This document shows, piece after piece, positions 7,633 through 14,716 of a stretch of DNA of 19,053 nt; the stretch's first letter is position 1; each line of letters begins with the position of its first letter. The notes beneath the pieces were generated by a model. That model saw only the letters and a list, made by a program, of their open reading frames with translations, searched no databases and was not told where the DNA came from. Source of the DNA: Chloroflexota bacterium (GTDB lineage Bacteria; Chloroflexota; Dehalococcoidia; JACQGW01); the NCBI GenBank assembly GCA_016199325.1, contig JACQGW010000165.1, forward strand, positions 1-19,053, given 5' to 3'. A program made the position numbers and the translations under genes.

Positions 7633-7836
7633 CTGAGGAAGATCGTCAGCAAGGACAAGAGGACCAAGAAGGAGACGGTGACCTACGACATCACCGTGCT
7701 GCACGCGAACTGGTCGATGGGATCGAGGGTGTATGGCGTCTGGAAGCCGCCATGCGAGCCGGCCAACGTCCGGCTCACCGCGTTCAAGAACGTGGGCAAC
7801 CTCTCCGGCTTGGCCTTCTACCAGAAGCGGGCATGA
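7633..7836 (+). pseudogene. 3' remnant of an unidentified gene
   Basis: From 7633 to the TGA at 7834-7836 the frame is open for 67 codons with nearly all third positions G or C, a strong coding signature. The product contains KETVTYDITVLHANW and VYGVWKPPCEP and ends in LSGLAFYQKRA; its Trp/Tyr-rich beta-like character resembles an exported or structural protein. No ATG lies near the front, and an in-frame stop (7630-7632) precedes it, so the 5' part appears lost. Internal GTG or ATG starts would leave fewer than 55 codons. A perfect 7-bp hairpin (CTCAGTC 7621-7627, GACTGAG 7631-7637) sits exactly at the break. The family is not recognised. Confidence 0.5.
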
Positions 7837-7925
7837 ACGTCGGCCACTTTGGGCAATGTAGTGGCGACGTGAACCGGCGCCGAAGCCGCCTGGGGGCTGG
7901 CGCATACGAGGAAGCAGTCAGAAGT

Positions 7926-7963
7926 GGTCCCCGGCCGGACCTTCCCACTTCCGACCGGGGACC
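7926..7963. other. Hairpin upstream of the small exported protein gene
   Basis: Arms GGTCCCCGGCCGGA (7926-7939) and TCCGACCGGGGACC (7950-7963) pair with a single mismatch around a 10-nt loop. No T-run follows. It lies about 90 nt after the end of the remnant gene and 35 nt before the next start codon, so it could be a terminator for the former or a leader structure of the latter. Confidence 0.5.
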
Positions 7964-7997
7964 GGATGAGCAGGATGAGAGCAAGGAGGTAGACGAC

Positions 7998-8429
7998 ATG
8001 CAGACAGCTTTGCAGCAGCGTTTCAGCCGGCGAGTCCTCCTTCGAAGGGGGGTCCGGCTTGCAGGCGCTGTGGGCCTGGCGGCCCTCTTCGGAGGCATCC
8101 CAGAGTCGGTCGCCAGCGCAGCGCCGCCGGTGCCGCGTCCAGGACCAACGCCAAGGCCGCCGAAGTTCTACGTCGGCAAGCGACTCGGTGTCGCCCGGGA
8201 TAACCGAGGGCTGCATCACTACGTGGAATTCGACGTTCCTCGGAGCGAATGCAACAGCGGCAAGTGGCGGGTGAGCGGTCCCCTGCGGGGCAAAGACGGA
8301 GACCGACCGTGGCCCTGCGAGCCCGATGGTGTCCACATCCGCGCTGGCTTCACGTGGCCGGACAACGACAAGCTCGAGATCTGGAGGCGCTTGCCCCCAT
8401 CATGGTGGACGCTCCATCCAACCAGGTAG
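7998..8429 (+). CDS. Small predicted Tat-exported protein, unknown function
   Basis: This 143-residue protein is preceded by a near-ideal AAGGAGGT (7983-7990, spacing 7), which fixes the ATG at 7998. The N-terminus FSRRVLLRRG followed by a hydrophobic stretch (VRLAGAVGLAALFGG) and an Ala-rich cleavage-like region (SVASAAPP) resembles a twin-arginine signal peptide. A Pro-rich linker (VPRPGPTPRPP) follows. The mature domain of about 80 residues is rich in Trp, Pro and Asp (EFDVPRSECNSGKWRV, IWRRLPPSWWTLHP). It has two cysteines, in ECNSG and WPCEPD, that could form a disulphide outside the cytoplasm. I do not recognise the family. The context is a stretch of gene remnants and lone genes. Confidence 0.75.
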   Translation: MQTALQQRFSRRVLLRRGVRLAGAVGLAALFGGIPESVASAAPPVPRPGPTPRPPKFYVGKRLGVARDNRGLHHYVEFDVPRSECNSGKWRVSGPLRGKDGDRPWPCEPDGVHIRAGFTWPDNDKLEIWRRLPPSWWTLHPTR

Positions 8430-8531
8430 GGCGCCCATTGCCTGCGCCTGAAGGGCGTCAACAGCCTACAGGAAGTGAATAGACCTCGCTGCGCCGATTC
8501 CGGCTGAGTACTTCCAGTCTCGCCCTGGCCC

Positions 8532-8556
8532 GGGGGACGGCTCACGAGCCGCCCCC
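8532..8556. terminator. Hairpin between convergent genes
   Basis: GGGGG (8532-8536), a bulged A, and CGGCT (8538-8542) pair with AGCCG and CCCCC (8547-8556) around a 4-nt loop. It lies between the + strand gene ending at 8429 and the - strand gene ending at 8625, a natural place for a bidirectional terminator, but neither side has a clear U-tract. A second small inverted repeat (TTCCAA and TTGGAA) is at 8582-8601. The rest of 8430-8624 shows no gene. Confidence 0.45.
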
Positions 8557-8624
8557 GAGAGAACGACGTTGTTCAATCGGATTCCAAGCAAGCGTTTGGA
8601 ATGATCTCGTAGAGCGGCGCTGTC

Positions 8625-10073
8625 TCACGTCGGGTACAGCAGGGCGCGCTGCCGGATCGCCTGGAACTCCGCCAGGCCACCCTGCCAGGCATTCACCAGG
8701 TCGGCGATCGCGTCGCCGACCGCCAGGCGCGGCCGCAGCCAGGCGTTGCCGATCATCAGATCGAAGCCGTCCCGCCAGGCGAAGTGCTGGGGATAGAGCT
8801 TGCGAGCCGTCGCGATGAGATAGAGGCCGGTTTCGACCGGTCGGAACCGGTCGCGATCGATCACCTCCACGAAGACGCCGCCGCAGCGCTGGCCCGCATA
8901 TTTCCGAGCGTCCGGCACAAAGCCCGTTGGCCGAAACACCACCCCAGGCAGGTCGAGCTCGGCAAGCGCCGCCGCCCAGCGCGCCCCGTCGATCCAGGGG
9001 GCGCCGACATTCTCGAACGGATGGGGCGTGCCCCGCCCCTCGGCAATGTTCGTCGCTTCGAGCAAGCCCGTCGCCGGGTAGAGGGTCACGGCGGCGAGGG
9101 TTGGGAGATTCGGCGAGGGGCGGACCCAGGGCAAGCCGGTCTGATCGAACCACCGGCCACGACGCCACCCCGCCGCCGGAACGACGGCGAGGTCGGCGCG
9201 GATGCCGAACGCGTCGTTGAACAGGCGAGCGAGCTCTCCCATCGTCAGGCCGTGGCGAAGGGCAATCGGGTAGAGGCCGACAAACGACTCCTGCCCGCGC
9301 TCGAGGACCGGCCCCTCCACCGCAACGCCGCCGATCGGATTCGGTCGGTCGAGGACGACGACGCGCTTGCCGTGGGCGGCCGCCGCCTGCATGACGTACG
9401 CCATGGTCGACGCGTAGGTGTAGAAGCGCGTACCGACGTCCTGAATGTCGAAGAGGAGGACATCCAGGTTCGCCAGCATTTTGGCCGTTGGCCGCCTGGT
9501 TTCGCCGTACAGGCTGAAGATCGGGACGCCGGTTCGCCGATCGGTCGTCGAGTCGATCAGCGCGCCGTCCTGGGCATCGCCACGAATCCCATGCTCTGGC
9601 CCGAAGAGCGCGATCAGTCGGAGCTCCGGCCGGCGATGGAGCGCGTCAATACTACTCTCGCCGCTCGCCGTGAGAGCGGTGTGATTGGTCACCAGGCCGA
9701 TGCGCTTGCCCGCGACGAGGTCGAGCCGCTCGGCCAGGAGCACGTCAATCCCCGGGCGCATCTTCTTCGGGGTCGCCGGCAGCCCCGCTTCGGCGGTCGC
9801 CTGGCCGACAGTCGGCGTTGCCACCAGGGGCGCCCGAGTCGCCGGCGCGGCGGGGACAACCGGCGACATCGCGGCCGCCGTTGGTGGAGGGAGCGATCGA
9901 GCCGTTGGACCGGCGACCTCGCCCGATTTCCTATCAGTCGTCTCACCGCCGGCATCGGCGCTCGGCGCGCCGGTGGGCGTCGTGGCCCGCTGGACCGCTC
10001 CAGGGAGGCAGGCAGCCTGGCTGAGCGACACCCCGATCACAGCCAGCAGTGTCCGGCGGCTCCATCTCATCAT
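8625..10073 (-). CDS. namZ: Exo-beta-N-acetylmuramidase NamZ-like protein (DUF1343)
   Basis: The 482-residue protein carries the DUF1343 family core: RPGIDVLL, KRIGLVTNHTA, FGPEHGIRGDAQDG, VLLFDIQDVGTRFYTY, LDRPNPIGG, PSPNLPT and a NIAEGRGTPHPFENVGAPW segment. Characterised members (NamZ, Bacillus YbbC) release MurNAc from peptidoglycan fragment ends and act outside the cytoplasm in cell-wall recycling. The N-terminus has RRTLLAVIGVSLSQAAC, readable as a lipoprotein signal with Cys22 or as a Tat-like leader. A Thr/Pro/Ala-rich linker of about 90 residues follows, so the enzyme is probably tethered to the envelope. Start is uncertain: ATGs at 10073 and 10070, or GTG at 10124. It is the last gene of the - strand run, about 80 nt after the E1-alpha gene; its function seems unrelated to the upstream catabolic genes. 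Confidence 0.88.
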   Translation of the reverse strand: MMRWSRRTLLAVIGVSLSQAACLPGAVQRATTPTGAPSADAGGETTDRKSGEVAGPTARSLPPPTAAAMSPVVPAAPATRAPLVATPTVGQATAEAGLPATPKKMRPGIDVLLAERLDLVAGKRIGLVTNHTALTASGESSIDALHRRPELRLIALFGPEHGIRGDAQDGALIDSTTDRRTGVPIFSLYGETRRPTAKMLANLDVLLFDIQDVGTRFYTYASTMAYVMQAAAAHGKRVVVLDRPNPIGGVAVEGPVLERGQESFVGLYPIALRHGLTMGELARLFNDAFGIRADLAVVPAAGWRRGRWFDQTGLPWVRPSPNLPTLAAVTLYPATGLLEATNIAEGRGTPHPFENVGAPWIDGARWAAALAELDLPGVVFRPTGFVPDARKYAGQRCGGVFVEVIDRDRFRPVETGLYLIATARKLYPQHFAWRDGFDLMIGNAWLRPRLAVGDAIADLVNAWQGGLAEFQAIRQRALLYPT

Positions 10074-10152
10074 CTTCCGGGCTATCCCCCCTCGTCGCGC
10101 CGTCGCTGACCCAGAGGATACCACCGATCAATGATTATGTCTACTGCGAACC

Positions 10153-11175
10153 TCACGCGGCGTACACGTTCCTCCAGCCATCCTCGGGCAGCGGGTAGGG
10201 GCTGGCGTCGGCACGGGTGACGGACTCCTCGACGATCTGCTGCACCTTCGCGTCGAGGAGGTCGAGCTCCTCCTCCGTCGCCAGTTGGCGGTCGAGGAGG
10301 GAGCGGCGGAAGCGGCGAACCGGGTCGGCGCTCTCCCAGCGGGCGCGGTCCTCGGCGGTGCGGTAGTGCCGGTCGTCGTCGCTCGACCCGTGGGCGTGGC
10401 GGCGGAAGCACTTCGCTTCGATGAGCGTCGGCCCCAGACCCTGCCGCGCTCGCTCGACGGCATCCCTGGCCGCCAGGTAGACGGCCACGACGTCGAGCCC
10501 GTCGACGGCGACGCCGGGGAAACCGCAGCCGGCGGCGCGGGCGGTCAGGTCGGGCACGGCGAACTGGCGCGACTGCGGGACCGAGATCGCCCAGCCGTTG
10601 TTCTCGCAGACGAAGACTACCGGCAGCCGGTGGATACCGGCGAAGTTCATCGCCTCATAGGTATCGCCCTGGCTCGAGGCGCCGTCGCCGAAGTAGACGA
10701 GCGCAACGGTATCCTCGCCGCGCAGCTTCGCAGCCAGCCCGATGCCGGCGGCGTGCAGGAGCTGGCTGGCGACGACGCTGGAGCCGGTGACGATCCGCAG
10801 GCGCCGGGAGCCGTAGTGGTTGATATGCTGCCGGCCGCCGCTGCTCGGGTCTGCCGCCTTCCCCAGGTGGTTGAGCGCGACCTCCTCGGCGGTCATGCCG
10901 ACGGCCAGCGCCACCGCCATGTCGCGGTAGTAGGGGAGAACCCAGTCGACGCCGCGCCGAATGGCGAAGGCACTGCCCACCTGGACCGCCTCGTGGCCCT
11001 GGCAGGAGACGGCGAGGGCGATCTTGGATTGGCGGCTCCACGTCCACATCCGCTCGTCCAGGGCGCGCGCCAGCGCCATCGTCGCAAAGAGATCCCGGAG
11101 CAGCTCCGGCGGGAGATCCGGCCGTTTCGCCTGGTCACGCGCTCGGGCCGGAGCGGCTGACTTCTTGACACCCAT
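10153..11175 (-). CDS. Thiamine-diphosphate-dependent 2-oxoacid dehydrogenase, E1 alpha subunit
   Basis: This 340-residue protein matches pyruvate/branched-chain/acetoin dehydrogenase E1-alpha subunits. The ThDP motif begins GDGASSQGD at residue 163 and ends ENN at 191-193. Conserved CQGHEA (58-63), LPYYRD (80-85) and the active-site loop RRHAHGSSDDD are visible. E1-alpha works with an E1-beta, a lipoyl E2 and E3 to decarboxylate 2-oxoacids to acyl-CoA. No beta subunit, E2 or E3 is present in this window, which is unusual since alpha and beta are normally adjacent. The ATG at 11175 has AGAAGGA upstream. It follows the PaaA-like gene by 20 nt, indicating cotranscription. The substrate cannot be told from sequence alone. 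Confidence 0.9.
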   Translation of the reverse strand: MGVKKSAAPARARDQAKRPDLPPELLRDLFATMALARALDERMWTWSRQSKIALAVSCQGHEAVQVGSAFAIRRGVDWVLPYYRDMAVALAVGMTAEEVALNHLGKAADPSSGGRQHINHYGSRRLRIVTGSSVVASQLLHAAGIGLAAKLRGEDTVALVYFGDGASSQGDTYEAMNFAGIHRLPVVFVCENNGWAISVPQSRQFAVPDLTARAAGCGFPGVAVDGLDVVAVYLAARDAVERARQGLGPTLIEAKCFRRHAHGSSDDDRHYRTAEDRARWESADPVRRFRRSLLDRQLATEEELDLLDAKVQQIVEESVTRADASPYPLPEDGWRNVYAA

Positions 11176-11195
11176 TGGTCCTTCTCTGTCCCTTC

Positions 11196-11990
11196 TTACC
11201 AGTTCGGCTGCCAGTCGGGCATTCGGAGTCCCCACGGCTCGGCCTTCGAGCAAACTTCGTCGGCGAACGCCTGGCGGACCTCGCCGTTGTCGCGCCGCTT
11301 CAGCCCCAGCTTCCGGTAGAGCACGTTCTTCGCCGTGCCCGGCCGGCCAAAGATGTTCATGGTTCGGGGGAACCACCGGTCGAGCGCGGCCTGGGTCTCG
11401 GCCTTCGTCGTCGGGTCTTTCGCCAGGCGCTCGATCCAGAGGTCGCCGTGGCGAACGTGGACGAGCTCCTCGCGGAAGATCCGCTCGATCTCGCGCGCCC
11501 AGGGGCCGTAGCTGGAGTGGAGGACGTCTTCGAGCTGATGGCCGGCGCCGCGGTCCATGCAGAAGTTGAACATGACGAAGTCGGTCCAGCTCTCGATGGG
11601 GTAGTAGAAGATGTTCACCCGTTTGTCGGCCGCCCGCCGCTGGACGCCCAGGTCGGCGGTCGGGTCGGTGATCCGGTACTGAAAGTCGTGGCCGGCGACC
11701 CGGCTGTCGACGTCGACGCCGAGGTCTTCCAGCAGCCGGTAGATCGCCTTGGCGTGCCGCACCTCGTCCTTGACGATCGTGGCGGTGATCAGCTTCTCTT
11801 CGATACTGGGGGCCTTGCTGATCCAAGGGACGTAGCCGTAAGCGCCGGCAAGCTCGGAATCGGCCTGCATCGTCATCAGGTTGATCAGCGCCTCGCGATA
11901 TTCGTCGGTCATCTCGTCGGGGGACTCGATCGTCTGGCCCGCGGCGATCTTCTCCATCAGGGCTCGCTCTTTGACGTCGGCGTCGAGCAT
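11196..11990 (-). CDS. PaaA-like di-iron oxygenase subunit (phenylacetate catabolic family)
   Basis: The 264-residue protein aligns by eye with PaaA, the catalytic subunit of the phenylacetyl-CoA 1,2-epoxidase. The carboxylate-bridged di-iron ligand set is visible: Glu46 (DSELAG), Glu76 and His79 (KDEVRH), Asp137 (SWTD), Glu174/Glu175 and His178 (REELVH). Other PaaA-like features are the SYGPWAR segment (160-166) and the FGRPGTAKN and KLGLKRRDNGEVRQAF tail. It is about 45 residues shorter than E. coli PaaA, mainly at the C-terminus. No PaaB, PaaC, PaaD or PaaE partner is nearby. It is followed by the E1-alpha gene at 20 nt and preceded by the PaaG-like isomerase at 39 nt. It likely oxygenates a CoA-thioester or related substrate; which one is unknown. 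Confidence 0.85.
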   Translation of the reverse strand: MLDADVKERALMEKIAAGQTIESPDEMTDEYREALINLMTMQADSELAGAYGYVPWISKAPSIEEKLITATIVKDEVRHAKAIYRLLEDLGVDVDSRVAGHDFQYRITDPTADLGVQRRAADKRVNIFYYPIESWTDFVMFNFCMDRGAGHQLEDVLHSSYGPWAREIERIFREELVHVRHGDLWIERLAKDPTTKAETQAALDRWFPRTMNIFGRPGTAKNVLYRKLGLKRRDNGEVRQAFADEVCSKAEPWGLRMPDWQPNW

Positions 11991-12029
11991 GGTCGAACCT
12001 CCTCGTTCTCCCGTATTCAGACCCTCGGC

Positions 12030-12809
12030 TTACCTTCCGGTGAACGCAGCCGGGCGTTTCTCGATGAACGCTTGAACCCCCTCGCGGAAGTCCTCGGTCT
12101 GGCCGGCGACCTCCTGGAGATGGGCCTCATAGTCGAGCGCTTCATCAAGGTCCATGCCAAGAGATCGATTCATCGCCCGCTTCGTCATGCCCAGCGCCTT
12201 TGTCGGGCCGCGGGCGAGCCGCTCGGCCAGCTCCCGGGTGGCCGCCGCCAGCGCGTCGGGGGCAACAACCCGATTGACCAGCCCGAGCCGGTACGCCTCC
12301 TGCGCGTCGACCGGGTCGCCGGTGAACGCCATCTCCAGCGCCCGCCCGAGACCGATGAGGCGCGGGAGGAGGTAGCACGAGCCGGAGTCGGGGACGAGGC
12401 CGACGCGGGAGAAGACCTCGATGAAGCTCGCCCGTTCGGAGGCGATCCGCAGGTCGCAGGCCAGGGCGAGACTGCAACCGGCGCCGGCGGCGACGCCGTT
12501 GACCGAGGCGATGACCGGCTTCTCGATGGTGCGCAGACGGCGGATGATCGGGTTGTAGCCCTGGCGGAGGGTATCGCCGAGGCTCGTCCCGCTGCTGTTG
12601 GCCCGGTCACGGAGGTCCTGGCCCGAGCAGAAGGCCCGACCGGCGCCGGTGAGGACAAGGCAGCGGACAGCCGGATCGCGCTCGGCGGCCTTGAGCGCGT
12701 CCTGGAGCTCGGCCCGCATGGCATCGTTCATCGCATTGAGCACATCCACCCGGTTGAGGGTGATGGCGCCAACACCCGCGTTGACCTCGTACAGGATCGT
12801 TTCGTACAT
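12030..12809 (-). CDS. Crotonase-family ring-epoxide isomerase, PaaG-like
   Basis: This 259-residue crotonase resembles PaaG, which isomerises ring-1,2-epoxyphenylacetyl-CoA to the oxepin. Supporting features are FCSGQDLRDR, the stretch GDTLRQGYNPIIRRLR (78-93), NGVAAGAGCSLALACD and FSRVGLVPDSGSCYLLPRL. The glutamate used by hydratases in the first catalytic loop is replaced (GCSLALACD). An Asp (Asp141, in VPDSG) occupies the second position, the arrangement of PaaG rather than of enoyl-CoA hydratases. The ATG at 12809 lies 2 nt after the stop of the next crotonase gene, so the two are coupled. Co-location with a PaaA-like oxygenase strongly supports an epoxide-isomerase role. Confidence 0.85.
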   Translation of the reverse strand: MYETILYEVNAGVGAITLNRVDVLNAMNDAMRAELQDALKAAERDPAVRCLVLTGAGRAFCSGQDLRDRANSSGTSLGDTLRQGYNPIIRRLRTIEKPVIASVNGVAAGAGCSLALACDLRIASERASFIEVFSRVGLVPDSGSCYLLPRLIGLGRALEMAFTGDPVDAQEAYRLGLVNRVVAPDALAAATRELAERLARGPTKALGMTKRAMNRSLGMDLDEALDYEAHLQEVAGQTEDFREGVQAFIEKRPAAFTGR

Positions 12810-12811
12810 CC

Positions 12812-13585
12812 TCACTCTCCCGTGAACTGCGGCTTCCGCTTCTCGACGAAGGCGCGCATGCCCTCCTTCTGGTCGCTGGACGCAAAGAGCAGGTAGAAGG
12901 CATGGCGCTCGTAGGCGAGCCCCTCTTCGATGGTCAGGTCCTCCGCCCTCGTGATGGCATTCTTTGCCAGGCGGACGGCGAGCGGCGATTTCGAGGCGAT
13001 CTCGGCGGCGAGCCGCTTCGCTTCCGCCAGATAGACCTCGACTGGGACGACGCGATTGACGAGGCACAGACGCTCGGCCTCCCGGGCGCCGATGGGCCGG
13101 CCCGTCAGGATCATCTCCATCGCCCGGTATTTCCCGACGGCGCGTGTCAGCCGCTGCGTGCCGCCGGCGCCGGGGATGATGCCGAGGTTGATCTCCGGCT
13201 GGCCGAACTGGGCCGTCTCGGACGCGACGATCATGTCGCACGCCATCGCCAGCTCCAGGCCGCCGCCGAGGACGAAGCCGCTGCACGCGGCGACGATCGG
13301 TTTCCCGATTCGGCGGATCTGGTCCCACTTTTCGAGCCGGTTTTCCTTCAGCAGGTGGACCGGCGTCGCCTCGGCGAGCCCCCGGATGTCGGCTCCGGCC
13401 GCAAAGGCCCGCTCGTTGCCGGTCAAGACGAGACAGCGAACGCTCTCGTCGCGGTCGAGCGCTTCCAGGGCGTCGACCAGCTCGGCCATCAAGGCGTCGT
13501 TCAGGGCATTCAGCACCTTGGGGCGGTTGAGTGTGATTGTTGCGACGGGGCCGTCCCGTTCGACGAGGATATTCTCGTAACCCAT
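12812..13585 (-). CDS. Enoyl-CoA hydratase, PaaF-like
   Basis: The 257-residue protein is a classical crotonase-fold enoyl-CoA hydratase. It adds water to 2-enoyl-CoA to give 3-hydroxyacyl-CoA. The oxyanion-hole segments AFAAGADI and GGGLELAMACD are intact. Both catalytic glutamates are present: Glu111 in GGLELA and Glu131 in GQPEINLGIIPGAGG. The C-terminal EGMRAFVEKRKPQFTGE is typical. In the phenylacetate pathway PaaF performs this step on the ring-opened chain; a general beta-oxidation role is also possible. It lies 9 nt downstream of the zinc-ribbon crotonase and 2 nt upstream of the PaaG-like gene. Confidence 0.92.
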   Translation of the reverse strand: MGYENILVERDGPVATITLNRPKVLNALNDALMAELVDALEALDRDESVRCLVLTGNERAFAAGADIRGLAEATPVHLLKENRLEKWDQIRRIGKPIVAACSGFVLGGGLELAMACDMIVASETAQFGQPEINLGIIPGAGGTQRLTRAVGKYRAMEMILTGRPIGAREAERLCLVNRVVPVEVYLAEAKRLAAEIASKSPLAVRLAKNAITRAEDLTIEEGLAYERHAFYLLFASSDQKEGMRAFVEKRKPQFTGE

Positions 13586-13594
13586 CCGATCTCC

Positions 13595-14533
13595 TTACCC
13601 GACGAGTTTGGCGCCACAGACGCCGCAGAAGGCGTGGCGTGCGGGCACATCCGTTGCGCCACAATTCGGACACGTTCGTTCAGCGCCGGTGTCGGCCATC
13701 GCCTGGCGGAGGCCGATGTAGTCCACGGGCCGCCTCTCGGCGAAGGCTCGGAGGCCCTCGCGGGTCTCGGCCGAGCCGGCGTGGAGCGTCAGCCAATCGC
13801 GGGCGTGGCCGATGGTGAGGCTCCAGGAGAGGTCGCGCCAGAAGTTGAGCTGCTGCTTGGTGTAGCGCAGGATCTCCGGCAGCCGGTTCACGAGCTTCCC
13901 GGCCATCGTATCGACGGCGGCGTCGAGATCGGCGGCCGGGACGACCTGGTTGACGAGGCCCCATTCGAGCGCCCGGGCGGCCGGGATCTCCTCGCAGAGC
14001 ATCAGGATCTCGCGGGCCCGGCGGTCGCCGACGAGGATCGGCAGCCACTGCGTCGCGCCGCCGGCCGGCACGCTGCCGCGCATCGGACCGACCTGGCGGA
14101 TGATGACGTGGTCGGCGGCGATCGCCAGGTCGCACGCCATGTTGAGCTCGTTGCCGCCGCCCACAACCATGCCGTTCAGTCGGGCGATCGCCGGCTTGCC
14201 GATGTTCCGCAGGCGGTCATGCGCGTCGATGAAGGCGCCCATCCACTTCCAGTAGTCCTGCGGCCGATCGAGGAAGCAGCGCTCCTGCTCCTTGACGTCG
14301 GCGCCGGTGCAGAAGGCGCGGTCGCCCGCACCGGTCAGGACGAGGACGGCGACGTGATCGTCCCACGAGGCATCCTCGAAGGCGGCGGCAAGCTCGCGCA
14401 GGGTCTGGAAATCGAGCGCGTTGAGGACTTCGGGCCGGTTGATGGTGACGGTGGCCCGCCACTCGCGCTTGTCGTAACGGATCTTCTCGAAGGGAAACGC
14501 CGCAGCATCGCGGGCGAACGGGTATTGCTCCAT
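13595..14533 (-). CDS. MenB/BadI/Oah-like crotonase with C-terminal zinc ribbon
   Basis: This 312-residue protein is first in the operon. Residues 15-270 are a crotonase domain closer to MenB and the ring-cleaving hydrolases (BadI; 6-oxocyclohexene-carbonyl-CoA hydrolase, Oah) than to hydratases. The evidence is WRATVTINRPEVLNALDF, GDRAFCTGADVKEQ, NGMVVGGGNELNMACDLAIA and VGPMRGSVPAGGATQWLP, with LCEEIPAARALEWGLVNQVVP. The GSxPxGGAT and LCE patterns especially recall Oah. The last 25 residues form a four-cysteine zinc ribbon: CPNC (288-291) and CGVC (303-306). That tail is absent from ordinary crotonases. A ring-hydrolysing or C-C bond-cleaving role is inferred from similarity and operon company; the substrate is unknown. 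Confidence 0.85.
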   Translation of the reverse strand: MEQYPFARDAAAFPFEKIRYDKREWRATVTINRPEVLNALDFQTLRELAAAFEDASWDDHVAVLVLTGAGDRAFCTGADVKEQERCFLDRPQDYWKWMGAFIDAHDRLRNIGKPAIARLNGMVVGGGNELNMACDLAIAADHVIIRQVGPMRGSVPAGGATQWLPILVGDRRAREILMLCEEIPAARALEWGLVNQVVPAADLDAAVDTMAGKLVNRLPEILRYTKQQLNFWRDLSWSLTIGHARDWLTLHAGSAETREGLRAFAERRPVDYIGLRQAMADTGAERTCPNCGATDVPARHAFCGVCGAKLVG

Positions 14534-14598
14534 TGGATCACCCTCTTTTCAGCGTACCACCTGCCCGCTGGAAAGTCAAAGCAAGCGGGCGAACGTCT

Positions 14599-14627
14599 GG
14601 CGCCGGCGAAGCCCGGCAGAGTATAAT
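14599..14627 (+). promoter_or_regulatory. Possible promoter of the DtxR-type regulator
   Basis: A perfect TATAAT lies at 14622-14627, rare in DNA this GC-rich. At 17-bp spacing the -35 position (14599-14604) is poor. Initiation near 14634 would give a leader of about 80 nt before the GTG at 14717. The 183-bp gap (14534-14716) separates divergent genes, so the opposing catabolic operon must also start here; no clear - strand promoter or classical DtxR-box palindrome is evident. Confidence 0.4.
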
Positions 14628-14716
14628 TGCGCGCAAGCACCGGCGTATCGTCTATCTCTCTTTCGCAGTCGAGCCACCCCGGCTCCAGAGTTGGTCCAAG
14701 CGCAGAAGGGCGGATC

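Noticed and set aside
7590..7667. Hydrophobic N-terminal extension of the HTH protein (start at 7667)
   Set aside because: It is antisense to the coding-like fragment at 7633-7836 and precedes plausible starts at 7589 and 7511, so the apparent membrane segment is probably not translated.
11175..14626. Long + strand frames (573 and 574 codons) opposite the crotonase/oxygenase operon
   Set aside because: They are shadows of - strand genes that have intact catalytic motifs; the translations have no recognisable domain.
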